A stretch of 64,000 bases of DNA from positions 66,765,454-66,829,453 of the forward strand of contig OX388345.1 of assembly GCA_947579665.1 (NCBI GenBank), given 5' to 3'. Below the pieces are notes generated by a model that saw only the letters and a program-made list of their open reading frames with translations, made no database searches and was not told the origin of the DNA. This DNA comes from Sympetrum striolatum. Lineage: Eukaryota; Arthropoda; Insecta; Odonata; Libellulidae. Shown here piece by piece: positions 24,131 to 36,069 of the stretch (position 1 is its first letter; each line of letters opens with the position of its first letter). Position numbers and translations under genes: made by a program.

Positions 24131-27100
24131 GCAATTTATCTAGAGAGAATCTATATAATTTTTAACTATTTACAACTTCATTGAGCGACGAATCCAATAC
24201 AATAGACGGTAAAGAAACGAAATTATTATTATAATGATATTCAAACCTATTTTCATCACCTTAAGTTCAATTGAAAGGCAAGAATATTAAAGATAGCCAT
24301 TTCTTAGAGATTACATAAGCTTATTTGACAACATTGTACAATATCCTACGCAAATAATTACTGATATATATCAGAAAAGTAAGTAATGAGTATACTGTTG
24401 TGTTTTTGATTCCGGCTTATCATAGTAATGTGATTTTTGGAGTTAACAAATTATGTAACTGACATTAAAAAGATTTCCAGTTGGTTCTTATTCTTCTTTC
24501 TGAATCTTTGCCAAGAAAGATAAAAATTAATTAAATTAATCGTATGAGGAGGAATCATTTCGTTTCGGGCAGAAAAGAGATAGCGAAAATCTAAAAAATA
24601 CGACTCAAAAAGATACAAAACTAAATGTAAATACTTTAGGAGAAATTTACAAAAAATGTTCAGTTTACTTACTGTAGCATTTGATGGGAGAAATTACTAA
24701 TTAAAATACAATCCAATAGAAGGCTTTATAAATTGAAACTTCATTACGAATTAAATTCAATTAAAAATATTAAATATATCCCTTGAATTACCACTAAAAA
24801 TGAATTTATTACAAATAAACACACCACACCGCTTATCAGCATATAATATAACAGAAATTGAGAGCTACTTCTCAATCCAGAGAGAGAAACTTAGTTCCCA
24901 CTATATTTTACGTGTTTATGCTAGAAGAAAATTGCTATGAGCGCTTACATTACGCAAAATGTAGTTATAAAAATTATAATCTATGATTTCCATTTGTATG
25001 ATGGTACGATGAGCTATGTTATATATCCGGTATTGGCGTTCACAATGAGCAATATTAGGAAGGAATTTAGGAAAACTAAAGCTGAAAGCTTTCAAATATC
25101 TCTAGAAATACTCATGAAAGATCGCTAAGCCAACAATTAAAGAATAGCCATAGCATTGATCTAAATGAAAAGCCTACGGAAGTCATGCAATTCGCAAAAT
25201 CAAACGATGAAATAGATGCAAAGAATATCAAACTCATTCATTGATAAATAATCATTGTCCCAAATTTTATTTCTGCTGTCCCCTCCGTACGTTTAATGGA
25301 TGGTGGGCATTTATTCTAAGGAAAAGAATTATTCAAATTTTACACTAATTACAAGATGAGGATTGGAAATGTCTTGACGCGGAAAACCTTGCAACCCAAG
25401 ACCCAAGGAGAAACAGAAAGGTAAAGTTTTTCAATTAACATATTAATATTGACATGGCATGGTAACTCAGATGTTAGAAAACCTACCCGAAAATTTTGGA
25501 GAAAAGGGTTTGTGCTCCAATAAAATCGTTATTTTAAATTGCTGATTCTTCTATGGCAATGTAATTATTTTCAACACAACAGAACATAAGAACGGTAAAT
25601 AAAATTATGACTCATTGACTAACTCCACGTGTCACAATAAGATTTCATTTTCGAGCCGAACCTACGCATTACTTTAGCAAAGCAACAACGCATGAAAACG
25701 TCGGTAAATTATTCCTTCCTATACATAAGATAAATTATAGACGCGAAAGGAAGAAGTTGGAAACAAAAGACGCCGATATTCATAAACGACGCCGCCGACA
25801 CTCTCAACGAACAACACCGCATAAATTCGGAGGCGAGAAAAATCGAAAAAGAAATTGTTTATCTCTAATCAACGAGGAATTCAGAAAGTAGTTTCTCCAT
25901 AGATGTAGAGGCAGACAACTAACTTCAATAAATTAAACGTAAGAGCACATGGGATTTAATGGAAAACGTCGTGATTTAAGAGGTGTTTTTCTCAATGGAG
26001 AGTTTAATTCTTCGACTTCCATGGAAACTTCTTTGATTTCGCCGTGCAAACACCACGTTACGGATTAATGTCCGTCTTCATCAATAGCGCGTTCTACGAC
26101 CAGGATATCACGGAGAGTGAGTGGAAAGCTGTAATGTTGAAAGCATTAACGAAGAAATGAAGGAGAGTGATAGGTTTCGCTGCCGTGAAAAATGAATGAA
26201 CGTAAAGTGTACGGCGAGGTTCTCCCTCAATAATATTATTAATATTCATAGAAAAACAGTATCGATGTTGTTAGAGAATAAAACCTGCCATAAAATAAAT
26301 TTACATACAGAATTTAAACGCACTTGCAATTCACTTACTAAATGAATAATTGAGTGCGTATTTTCTGGCTTAAGTCGAAAGGTGGAAATGCAATAGCGAA
26401 TGTGAAATACAAAGGATGGCGCAGGTTAATTTATACAAAGAAAATAAAATAAAATTTTCATAAGAATTGCAATTTTATATTTTTCAAGGTGTCGCAATGT
26501 ATCACTGCTTTCCATAAAACGTTTTCCCACTGATAGGCAGCGACTGGTTCATATCGGGATATTTGTTTTATATCAAAAAAAGAATCTGTAATAAACACCA
26601 GATGTTCAAAGGCTGTAAATGTCATTATCGATGTAAGATACTTGGACGGAGATTAATTTCTCGTAGGCGAGATGAGTGGACTATATTTACAGATAGATAA
26701 AAATGCCCGCCTAAGACTTTTGCAAATAGAGAAGCGAAAAAATCACTGAGAATCATTCGCAAAGGTTTACAGTTATTCAAAGTAATAAATAATGATAGAC
26801 CAAAGCCAAACATAAGTCTAAAAAAATATTATTGCTTGATGTAATCATTTTTTATTTTTTCAATAAAATTCTGAATATGTTACATAAAATAACGGGAGAG
26901 TTAGGTATTAATATGGAAAAATTTAGTCACCAAATCAAATATTCGGATTTTTGAAAACTTTGCATAAAAAATAGGAGAAAAGCATATATATCTAACATAT
27001 GTCGAAATGCTTTAAACACCTACTACACAAAAGAGAACTCGTTCCGTATTTTCATAAACATTCTTGTTTCATGCCACGAGTAAACGAATTCAGTATACTC

Positions 27101-28069
27101 CGGATGGGGATATTTCAATACAGGATATAAACCTTTAAATCAAAATCCATAAGAAGACCGTAGCAGTTGTTTCATGTAATTTAAATCTTCTTAAAACTAC
27201 ATTATCACAGCATGTACCGTATTCTACGTTTGATTAACATATCAACCCATTTTTTCAGATAAATCCTGAGACATTAGAACATATATGACAGATAGGCGAA
27301 AACGACATAGGTGGTTGACTACATTATTTATAATGATTGGATTGCAATATACACATAAGTTAAATGAGTAAGTTAAATAAACCTTCCGTGGAAAGATTTA
27401 CACATATAATTAAACGTCTTTTAATTATCACTTAATAGTGAGTTTTCCTCAGAAGCAGTTATACGAGAGTAATTAAAGTTGTAATCTAAAGGAAATGACG
27501 AGCAACACTGAGCAGAATAATAAAGTGCGAGGAGAATAAAATTGAGACAGATTGGAATTAGGAAAAAGTAATCAAAATCAACAATGCTAAAATCGAAATT
27601 CAAGAATCAAGCCCTCAGATCGGGGCACAAATTAACGAATTTTTGGAGACGGTTTCTTTTCCACATTTTCTTCTCGATCTATGATTTCTTTTTGAATTGA
27701 CCTGTAGAATATTCTGACAATGAATTTCAGTTTGGGATAGATTCACTAATTCATTTGTAGCGTTGATTAAGGACAAATGTAGGGGGGGGGCTATTGACCA
27801 AAAACATACGAAAGTTAACAGGGAGAAACGGTGCATCCGGAAAATATCGACCTTGAAACGTACGACTTAAACATTTGCGAGTTGTGCAATGAGGCGGGAT
27901 GGCATCCGTCCCACAGGTGTGCATTTCCTCGGCGGAGGAGTTGCGAAATTGCGGGGATAAAAGAAAGATGGAGCGAGAACGAGCGAAAATGAAGAGGAGC
28001 GAGAAGGGGGGTGTGATGCGAAAAGTTGAGCAAGTATGGCATGGAATGGGCGGATACCGAAAATGAATA
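24131..28069. other. AT-rich non-coding stretch
   Basis: Isolated strong donor matches occur on the minus strand at 24676 (TACAGTAAGTAAA) and 26338 (TTTAGTAAGTGAA). Each is preceded by an acceptor only 24-26 bases upstream, too little to judge. A run of nine G lies at about 27782. At 27820-28030 GC rises and the minus strand is open in three frames for compositional reasons. Confidence 0.45.
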
Positions 28070-28135
28070 AATCGAAAAAACGTGCAAAAACCGATAAAAA
28101 AACAGTAAAAACCGATAAAAAACGAAAAACCCAAC
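28070..28135 (+). repeat. Short A-rich minisatellite
   Basis: The unit AAAACCGATAAAAAA occurs twice with a related third and fourth partial copy (AAAAACGTGC and CGAAAAACCCAACCGAT). It gives a lysine-rich 62-codon frame (28036-28224) that is a by-product of the repeat. Confidence 0.65.
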
Positions 28136-30099
28136 CGATTGCGATTGAATTCGATCCATTAAATCTGCAATGCAAATTGAAATCGCATGGTCACTTGCAA
28201 TTAATAATTAAGAGACGAAAGTAATAAATTTCTATAAGTACAGGTGATTATTTACAGATATATTAGTTATAAATGAAGGTTAATTAAATTATTAATTCAT
28301 TATAGAATAAAGGCAATAATTTTAGAATTACAACATGCCTTTCGAACAAACTCGCAAAACATTTTCTGACAGTGAACGCTTAAAAATAATCCAAGACACG
28401 AAAACAACCCAAATTTTTAAAGTTGAAAGTTTTTCTTAAGACAAGTCGACTGAAAACGATGAAGATTTCCTAAAAAAGTAATATCTTGCGGTCCCGCGGA
28501 GAGAAAATGATGGAATGATTTACATTATATCTTAAGCAGACAGTTTTATTGTTAGGTACCTAATTATCTCTTTAATATTATCTATAGATAATTATCTCTT
28601 GATATCAATAGTGCATAATTATCTAATCTATAATATTCTATTCGGATTATCTTCAAGAAAGAACAATCATGAACATTAAGGGGACAAAGAAACAAATCAG
28701 CATTAATTCCGCATAACATTCTTGCTTTAAGCAAATCTTTTGGCAACGAAAGGAATAAATACGCATTTAGAAGGGAATAACTTACTATAGTTAAATTATT
28801 ACAATTGTAATTTCATGATCGTATTTTCAAAAAGTAAAACCTGCAAATTGCTATACTACCACCTGAGATGGAAGACGCTGGCTATCCAGCTGATAACTAT
28901 GACGAATTTTTCTTAAAATTTTCATAAACTGCATTGAATTAGCGAGAAAAGACTAATTCTACCGACACGAGACGAAGTTCTGAAGAGCCGATTTGAGTAC
29001 GCAAATGCCTTGCATCGAGAGAGCGCGTGGTTTCCTCATAAAGAAATAATCGGTGCGAATCGCATTGCACATATATCCTCGAACATGACTGCTCTCAAGC
29101 ATTACTTAAAACTAACTCTCATTAGCAGCCGAGCAATCGTTACACTTAATGATAATAACGGATTTTGTAGCGGTCGTCAATTATTTGTACCACGCGCAGC
29201 CCAATTTCAGATGTTTTACCGACAATGTGTGAATTTAAAAACAATTCTAGATTAAACGTGAAAGCATCCCATAAAACTTTCAAAATTTTTACCTTTAGGA
29301 AATATAAATGCATTAATCCAATCAAATTAGCTCGATATACATATAAAATAGACATTATTTTACCGGGTATTGCGTTAGCTTTATTGAATATATTTGATAA
29401 GTATCCTTTTTATCTCGTATTTGTTTGGCCCAAAATGGAATGATTTTACAGAAACACCAATCATTCAGATAGTTTAGGCAAACAATTGAAATGAAATATC
29501 TATAAAAATAAAATAAAACTACAATCAATCTTTCACAAAAGTAAAGAGAGGCAACCATCAGCAATCAATATTTTGATGCATTTTTTTAACATCATATTTT
29601 TAAAAGATTACCACTTCGTAAAGATCTATTGCTAAATTAAAGTAGAACGCTAAATTAGCGCGAAAAGAGAAATGGTGAGTTAAATTAATGATACGTTCAA
29701 CTCGAAAAAATAGAGAGCAATCTAGGCGTCTCAATTGTAACAATTTGAGCTACACGACTATGTTTATTTGTATTGGTTAAATGGAAGATGCGGCATCCCA
29801 GTCTCAATTTCACTGAGTATATTCCTTTGTTTATCTATCTTTATTTAGTTTATTCCTAAATATCCTAAAAATACTAGAGATCTAAACATGGAATTCCTAA
29901 AATGGGGAGAAACAGCAGAGGCTGTGCCTAGCATGTTCCAGTGACCTAGAACTAGTAAATATGTCAACAGTCAGCGTTTAAAAATTTTAATCAATATAAT
30001 TTAGATTCCTATCGCATTTTCTTAATGGACCCATGGCTGTTCTTTAACTGCTAGTTTGATTACTCTGTAATAAAAATTGTATTTGATTCGTTATTTTTA
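28136..30099. other. AT-rich non-coding stretch
   Basis: Nothing supportable was seen. Open frames at 29010-29443 lie on both strands and have no domain or splice context. Confidence 0.5.
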
Positions 30100-30215
30100 G
30101 TATTGTATTTAATATTGTTTTCAGTATTACGATTAGTGCTGTGTAGTAGTATTAGTCTAGTATTGTACCTAGCATTGTATTTAATATTGTATCCAACATT
30201 GTGTCAGTACATAGA
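30100..30215 (+). repeat. Degenerate TATTGTATTTAATATTGT minisatellite
   Basis: Variants of AGTATTGTATTTAATATTG recur about every 15-45 bases, including TCTAGTATTGTACCTAGC and CATTGTATTTAATATTGTA. The array is eroded. Confidence 0.55.
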
Positions 30216-30289
30216 ATATTGAAACAAATTTGAGTCCATACTCTTAATTATACTGTGTTATATTTAAAACGAATGCTAAGCCATTTGGA

Positions 30290-30720
30290 GGCGTGTGTCA
30301 CGGAAGATAAACACGCGTGCGCTAGGAAGCGTGTCGGGGCGAAGATGGACGCGATAGGATTGACAACCGATTGAATAATATCGGATGCGAAATAGGCCCC
30401 TGCATCCAGAAATGAAATGGAATTCGCAAATAGGCGCTCGAAATCACCGGACGCACGCTAACTATCGTGTTTTCGCATCTCTTTTGCGCGCAAAAAATCT
30501 CGGCCGCGAGCGATCGTTTGTTTGCAGCGTCAACCTCTTTGCGTCCTCGCTTTGTAAACTCCATAAAGTTATCTCCTTGTTTCGGTGCGATCGTGGCAAT
30601 CGTCACGCGAAACGAGATGGAATTGAAGTATGGCAATGTATAGCGCCCGAGGGATTCGGTGAGCATTATGGTTGGGCAGACTTCATTCTGTCCATGGAAC
30701 TGCGCAGTTTAATACAGTAA
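30290..30720. other. GC-richer patch, open on both strands
   Basis: The plus strand (30385-30720) and minus strand (30322-30666) each hold a frame of about 110 codons. Neither has a recognisable motif, and both follow from raised GC with several CG-containing words. It could be a regulatory or CpG-rich segment. I do not call a gene. Confidence 0.35.
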
Positions 30721-30749
30721 CAATAACTTCTGTTTCGGCTGCATCCAAA

Positions 30750-30775
30750 CACCGAATTTTCTGACAGGTAAGTAG
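30750..30775 (+). promoter_or_regulatory. Possible recursive splice site, plus strand
   Basis: ATTTTCTGACAG abuts GTAAGTAGC at 30767/30768, the same AG|GTAAGT arrangement as at 24105 on the other strand. The pyrimidine tract is shorter, so this may be a chance 9-mer or a plain donor. About half an occurrence of CAGGTAAGT would be expected in both strands of a random window of this size. Confidence 0.18.
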
Positions 30776-30787
30776 CTTTGTGGAATT

Positions 30788-31012
30788 CCATGACTGTGAG
30801 AAATCAATCAAGAACCACTTTTCTTATGGGAAACTAGATCCTATTTTTATTGAATAAACTTAGAACACACAAACACAGAACGAAAAGTGCAACTAGTTTC
30901 AACGCTCAAGCGTCATCTTCAGTTAAATAAGAAGACAGACAGTTTATTAAATGAAAATATGATCTAGCTTCCCAAAGAAAAGTGATTCCTATTTAATTTC
31001 CTACTGTCATGG
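30788..31012. repeat. Dyad element with long arms (copy A)
   Basis: The left arm (30788-30840 and inner part to about 30865) and right arm (about 30940-31012) pair over some 75 bases with mismatches. Examples are CCATGAC at both ends, CCACTTTTCTTATGGG against its partner, and AATAAACT inside. The centre holds a core, CTAGTTTCAACGCTCAAGCG followed by TCATCTTCAG (30892-30922). The whole unit is 225 bp. The core matches the other dyad elements; the arms do not. Confidence 0.8.
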
Positions 31013-33668
31013 ATAACCACTAAGTTATTCGCCAGTTAGATTAATTAATGCATCCAAATATTAATACGAGGTGAATTCATTCTACGCCAATGGTGATTGT
31101 AAGGCACAGAGAACAGTTAAACAGTGACGTTGCGAACAGAATGAATCCAAAACAGAAATCCTTGTTGACTACTTGTATGTAATGGACCCGCTAATTTACT
31201 TTCGGTATCAGAGCCAAACAAAGCGAAATGCATGTGCGTACTGATTGCGCAAAATGGCGAAACGAGTTTAATGAGTTATCGAAGAGGACTAGAAAGAACG
31301 CAAGTAATTTCATTCCATTAATATTTACTTCCAAAACAATTACGGTTGAGTTAATAATCGGGATTTACTGGTAGAAAGGTTGTGAATAAAATTTCTGTTA
31401 CTAATTTTTAAAATTAATAACTGGATGTTAATATATTTGACGTTTAGTGATTAAGAGGTGTAAGACTGTAAATATGCGGATTTTTTTTAGCAAAGGATGG
31501 TAAAGATGAAACCCTTTTTCTCTGGCGTACGATTGAATAATAATGTTATTATATATTCAATGTACGATTAATATCCTCTAATGTAAGATAATTACTATAA
31601 AAATATTAGTTAATTTATTGAAATAAATGCAATAGCCATATGTTTTTGCGTTGAATAAACACAAACTGAAGCAAAATATCCGAATCCTTAATAAAGTCCC
31701 AGTGAATTAAACTCATCGGTACGAATAAGTGTATCTTATCAGTATTTTTGAGTAATTCTTTTGAAAGAAATGGGTATGAATCATATAATCAAGACCTTAA
31801 AATAACAGCGGCAACAAAAACATAAAGAAATATACAGCGAGAAATCGATGCACCAACAAAGAGCGATGAAGCAATATTTTGTCGCTGGACACTTAAATGT
31901 TTGTGATGATTTCTGCGTGACTGCTCAAGGACTTCTGAACTTCACGAAAAAGATCATGAATAGTATATATATCATAGAACATTAGTTTCATCTCTGAAGA
32001 AATATAGAATCTTCAATGAGTAATTCTCCAAGAATCTCTCTTTGAGGCATCCCAGACTGAGAGGAGATCTGCTATCGGAAGCGTAAAATATCACATCTGT
32101 TTTCTAAACCGAGCGTTACGCTTACTGTCGTCAAGTGATGAAATAATATAATATAATCGCGGAAATTGAACGAACATTTTGCACTGAAAATGGAGTATAG
32201 AGATTATAATTGCTTATAATCTCTAATTATGAAATCTTGGCATCGGTAGAGTTGCCAATTGACACGATGAGTCCACGAACCGCGAAACCACCGACAGAGA
32301 AAGCACGCAAGGAAAACACTTGTACGCGCATCTCCAGCAGTTGCCTGTCACCGGATACACTAAATTGCATGTTTTCACACATTGGTATCCGCTACGACAT
32401 TGCGTAACTCAAAGTTAATTCCAACTTCATAAACTGTCTATGGAACTCCCACGCTCATGGAGATCCAAAACTTAGGGTAAAATCATACTGTCCTAACATG
32501 AATATTTTTTGCTAAGGATGGAGAGAAATAAATCTTTCAAATAAGTTTGTTGCAGTCTTATTCATAGATGTGATTACTCGAAAGGTACTGAGGTACAAGT
32601 AATGCTAAATAATTGCACTAATTAAGGTCTCTCCCTATGAAATACTAAGAAAAGTGATATTCTTATAGTCATTGTGCTTCATTTATGTGGATACATTTAT
32701 CTCTTATAGCATTCTGACTTGGTGAAGAACGTAAGGGCAAACTACCTCACTCCTCATTTTGCCTAGTAAGCCTTGAACCCCCCAATAGCTCATGGTAACT
32801 AATATTGAGAGGGGAGTGAGTTTCCAACTATCCTTCGGGCGGAATAAATTACAGTCAGCATGAATATGTGAGAATATGCTTCATTCATAGTGATTTAATT
32901 GATATGTATTTTATGGTATTTTCCCTGATTTAAATATAGCTCGATCTCAGAAGAGTCTAGTTGCAACATGAGTCATAAACAAATGAAATTATTAAACATT
33001 CAAAATATAAGTAATTATAATTTTATAAAAATAAAACCAGTTTTATATCTTCTATTCAAAGTTTGAGTGGCAACCATAAACCACTTCTGTGACTAAGCGT
33101 AGGTTAAATTAATGTCTGTTTATCTAAAATCGTGCCCTCGAAGATCTCCAGCATCCTCTTGCGGGGATATCCGGCTCTCACGCCCACAGAGATAATTACC
33201 ATTCCTTATATAACCTCCAGTATCGTGCTTTCATCTCTCGCTATCCACCCGTGAAATTTATTCAGCGAACAAGCAATTAATCACAGTTTATCCATCTTCC
33301 GAGCCGGTAAGGTCCCTTGGATGTACATCATTATATACTACTTTAGTAATTTTCCATGTTCTATACCATTTAAATCGTCGTCGATAATGATCTTTACTTA
33401 TCGGAGAAAAGATAAACTCTAGATATAGAATCTGACAACAGAAACAACGTGACATGCGGGAACGATGACAGATAGAGGAAAAGATGAAAAAATGAGATGT
33501 TTGCGATAAACGTTCCTGGAACCCCGAAGAGGAAAAAGAAAAATATTCAACCAGTCTCTCGGGAGGAGTACTCTTTCATTTTCGTCTTTTTCTGATCATT
33601 CTTTTTCCTTAATTTTCTTCTTAACGACATACATACACGAGTGTTCTACCTTTCGGTAGGTTTATGTA
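31013..33668. other. Non-coding stretch
   Basis: Mostly featureless AT-rich DNA. At 32730-32850 a GC-richer segment (CAAACTACCTCACTCC, later CTTCGGGCGGAAT) has the look of a dispersed-repeat fragment but I cannot classify it. A small perfect hairpin, CTACC TTTCG GTAGG in part, lies at 33646-33660. Confidence 0.45.
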
Positions 33669-33745
33669 CACTCCTGACCAAAATTAACACAGCACCTTCC
33701 TAGCGATCCTTGCGGCCGGTGCTGCGTTAATTTTGGCCAGGACTG
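33669..33745. mobile_element. Tc1/mariner-like mini-MITE, 77 bp
   Basis: Inverted arms of about 28 bp start CACTCCTGACCAAAATTAAC on the left and end with its inverted partner on the right (CAGTCCTGGCCAAAATTAAC when reversed). A loop of about 21 bases separates them. TA flanks both ends (33667-33668 and 33746-33747), the target duplication of the Tc1/mariner superfamily, whose ends often begin CAGT...GGCCAAAAT. There is no transposase, so it is a non-autonomous hairpin. Confidence 0.85.
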
Positions 33746-33754
33746 TACATTCGA

Positions 33755-34312
33755 AAATCCCTATTCAACTCCATCTCCTTCACTTCCTAGTAGCTTACCC
33801 CACCAATCCAACATTCTTTGCTTTTGTCTAAACCTCTGTTTTTTCCTTGAATTCTACCCTCAATAACAGTTTTCAGCAACTCATCTCCTCTCAATATTAT
33901 GAAAGTTTATTTTTGAAAAAGAATTGTAAAATTGTTCACTACTGACGAGATACCAACCTGCAAACGGTGCCTTTCTGTGTTCTTTTAATGTTGCAAGCGT
34001 TTTGTATTAATAAAAAAATTCTATTCTATTCTATATGACCCACTTACTTCTTCTATCGAAGCGTAATCATTTAAATCACAGCCCTCTCCCCCCCCCAACC
34101 ATCTACTGCACCTCCAGGTTTGTTTTCCTCTCAACCCAACTTATTTTTTCCATTCTAAAAACCCACATATCGAAAGCCTCTAAACGTTTGACTTCTTCCT
34201 TTCTTAATGTCCACGTTTCGCACCCATAGAGAAAAACACACCACACCAAGGATTTTACCAATCTTTTCCTATTCTCCTTAACGACACCAGCACTAATCGT
34301 TGAACAGGTTGT
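33755..34312 (-). pseudogene. RTE-like reverse transcriptase remnant, interrupted
   Basis: On the minus strand a continuous 67-codon frame (about 34281 to 34111) reads VKENRKRLVKSLVWCVFLYG, then CETWTLRKEEVKRLEAFDMW and VFRMEKISWVERKTNLEVQ before a stop. The LYGCETWTLRK and LEAFDMWVFR motifs are diagnostic of the region after the catalytic domain of many animal non-LTR reverse transcriptases. Past the stop the match resumes with a KKWVGH-like piece, breaks at an inserted element (33895-34034), then continues as RGDELLKTVIEGRIQGKNRG to about 33760. Stops and frameshifts show it is dead. It is the same family as the remnants at 1085 and 38112. Confidence 0.85.
33895..34034 (+). mobile_element. 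5'-truncated LINE 3' end with ATTCT tail, nested in the RT remnant
   Basis: The segment interrupts the reverse-transcriptase homology exactly between its GH and LRGDE parts. Read on the plus strand it ends AATAAAAAAATTCTATTCTA, a short A-run followed by tandem ATTCT units, as several insect LINE families end. The flanks share a short AT or ATAT, a plausible but unprovable target duplication. It inserted after the host copy and lies in the opposite orientation. Confidence 0.6.
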
Positions 34313-35444
34313 AGTTATCAGTAGTTCGTAGTTTTCATATCGCTAGTTTTTTCTAATTTAATGTTCCCGCGTGAAATTAAATAGCTGAGGATAACAGGGA
34401 CACCTTTCGTCACTAAAAATCGAGAAAAATGTTGACAGTAATTCGCAATCCAACATGAATATGCAATAATATGCGATTCCATTAGTATAGCGCACGATGG
34501 TGAGATAAACTGCAACGGAAGCATGTGAGATTCCATAGGAATGAATCATTTTCTCCCTCCGACAAATCAAATACAAAGAGAGGATAGTCGGGATCATCTC
34601 TTTTTGTTCCATGTTATTTATTCCTGAAATGAATCTAGGAATTGCAAAGCAGTTCCAGATACACTTAGAGATACATTATAGAGCACTTGATATCCTTACC
34701 TTGGACTCATCTCGTTAGGAAAGCGTTACTCTATAGCAATCAAAACCTCATAATAATACGTACGACTTATTCATGAGTAAGAGTTACTCTATGTGTGAAC
34801 TAGCTAGAACTTTACGGTGAGAAACAGAAAAAAACGAAAATTACGAGAAAACTAAATGGCATAATTACTGAGAGTACTTCCAGACAACAGCATGGCAAAA
34901 ATGAACCACTGGCTTTAATACTAGCGTAAGCAAAATATTTGACGCGTAGAAGCTGTAAGGAGAGAAATAATATTCGGGCAGACTAACACAAGGTCTAACT
35001 AGCGTTCGAGCTTTAGTCATGTTATCTTCATAAGTGTCCATATTAAAGATTTAAATCATTTCCATAACAAATACATATGATGTTCCTTTTTATTCCTTTC
35101 CAGATTCTATTTATATTGCAAAATTAAATTAAATAGAAACATCCTATCAGCTTGAGACAAATTTATCATGAAACAAACAATCAAGATTGAATTCAATATC
35201 GTATAGTAAAGATTTCGGCTATAAAATATGAGAAATTTGATAACATTTATTTTATGTTTTCGATAACCTGTCCTATTGTGCTAAGAGATGATGTTAGATC
35301 AACTTTTGTACAAATATGACCACTAAATTGAATTTTACTTTTATTTTCCACATTGAGGACACTTACGTTATCTTTCACTCCAATCTCTCATTGCTTTATC
35401 GTTAAGTGCATATACTAAAATCTGCAAACTCTTTTCGGAATCAG
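34313..35444. other. AT-rich non-coding stretch
   Basis: A strong 5' splice-site match on the minus strand (TCCAAGGTAAGGAT, about 34700) has stop codons in all frames just upstream, so it is not the end of a coding exon I can define. Nothing else was found. Confidence 0.45.
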
Positions 35445-35635
35445 AAAATTCAAGGGAAAACAGAGTGGGGAAACAGAACAAAGACGGAATATATTGGATG
35501 ACTTAAAGGGTGGGGTGAATCAGGATATGAAGGAGATAGCGTTGAATAGGGATTTTTGAATTTTAATTTTGATGCACACGAATCTACGATTAGGTAGTAC
35601 ACTCATGTATGTTGAGGAGACTTGAGGTTGATAGA
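35445..35635 (+). pseudogene. RTE-like LINE 3' fragment
   Basis: The plus strand reads GKQSGETEQRRNILDDLKGG and VNQDMKEIALNRDF, then a stop and NLRLGSTLMY. This matches the basic C-terminal end (GKRGRGRxRxxMLDDLK-like, then NRxxW-like) of the reverse transcriptase found at 33755 and 38112, with the same wording after the stop as around 39110-39160. Only the last part of the element is present. Confidence 0.7.
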
Positions 35636-35692
35636 CATTTCAGCTACTTTTTTATCAAAGTAACAAAGACTTGGAATATACTATCTTGAAAT

Positions 35693-35866
35693 TGAATAAA
35701 ATAAGGAAAAAAACTTGGTATATTTTCCAAACAATTGTTTCATTGGACGACCGGTTTCGCTACCGAAGTAGCATCTTCTAGCATCACCAGAAGATAATAA
35801 TGCAATGAAATAGATTAAAACAATTGTGTAAAAGGTAAAGCATGTTTTTCTTCCTTATTTTTATAC
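35693..35866. repeat. Dyad element with CCGGTTTCG core (copy B)
   Basis: Arms of about 52 bp pair from AATAAAATAAGGAAA to ACAATTGTTTCATTG on the left, with their inverted partners at 35803-35864. The centre reads GACGACCGGTTTCGCTACCG then AAGTAGCATCTTCT. The core holds two small palindromes of its own (GCTACCGAAGTAGC; ATCTTCT paired with AGAAGAT). Confidence 0.75.
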
Positions 35867-35999
35867 TGGCTTTCTAGCAAGTAACGCCTGATCATCTAGA
35901 ATTCATTGAAATTAAATAAAAACGCAAAAGCTTAATACATTTAATCCTATATACATTCCTTTGCCAACATAGTCTCCCGAATAGATTGAGAGAATGTTC

Positions 36000-36047
36000 T
36001 GGCGGGATAGCTCAACGGACAGAGCACATCTTCCTTGGGATTAATAC
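36000..36047 (+). repeat. Internally deleted SINE (head plus tail)
   Basis: TGGCGGGATAGCTCAACGG, then ACAGAGCAC, is a tRNA-like head with a good A-box. It jumps directly to ATCTTCCTTGGGATTAATAC, the 3' tail also present in the copy at 40361-40482. The T-arm and body are missing, so an internal deletion or short-template insertion is the simplest reading. Confidence 0.65.
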
Positions 36048-36069
36048 ATTTGTTTACAAAACTTAATAA

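Noticed and set aside
27751..28175. Three overlapping minus-strand frames rich in F, S and P
   Set aside because: Same compositional cause; part is antisense of the A-rich minisatellite.
30322..30720. 110-codon frames on both strands
   Set aside because: Sense and antisense are equally open, with no recognised domain; raised GC explains them.
34690..34730. Strong donor TCCAAGGTAAGGAT on the minus strand as the end of an exon
   Set aside because: All three frames contain stops within about 30 bases upstream of the donor.
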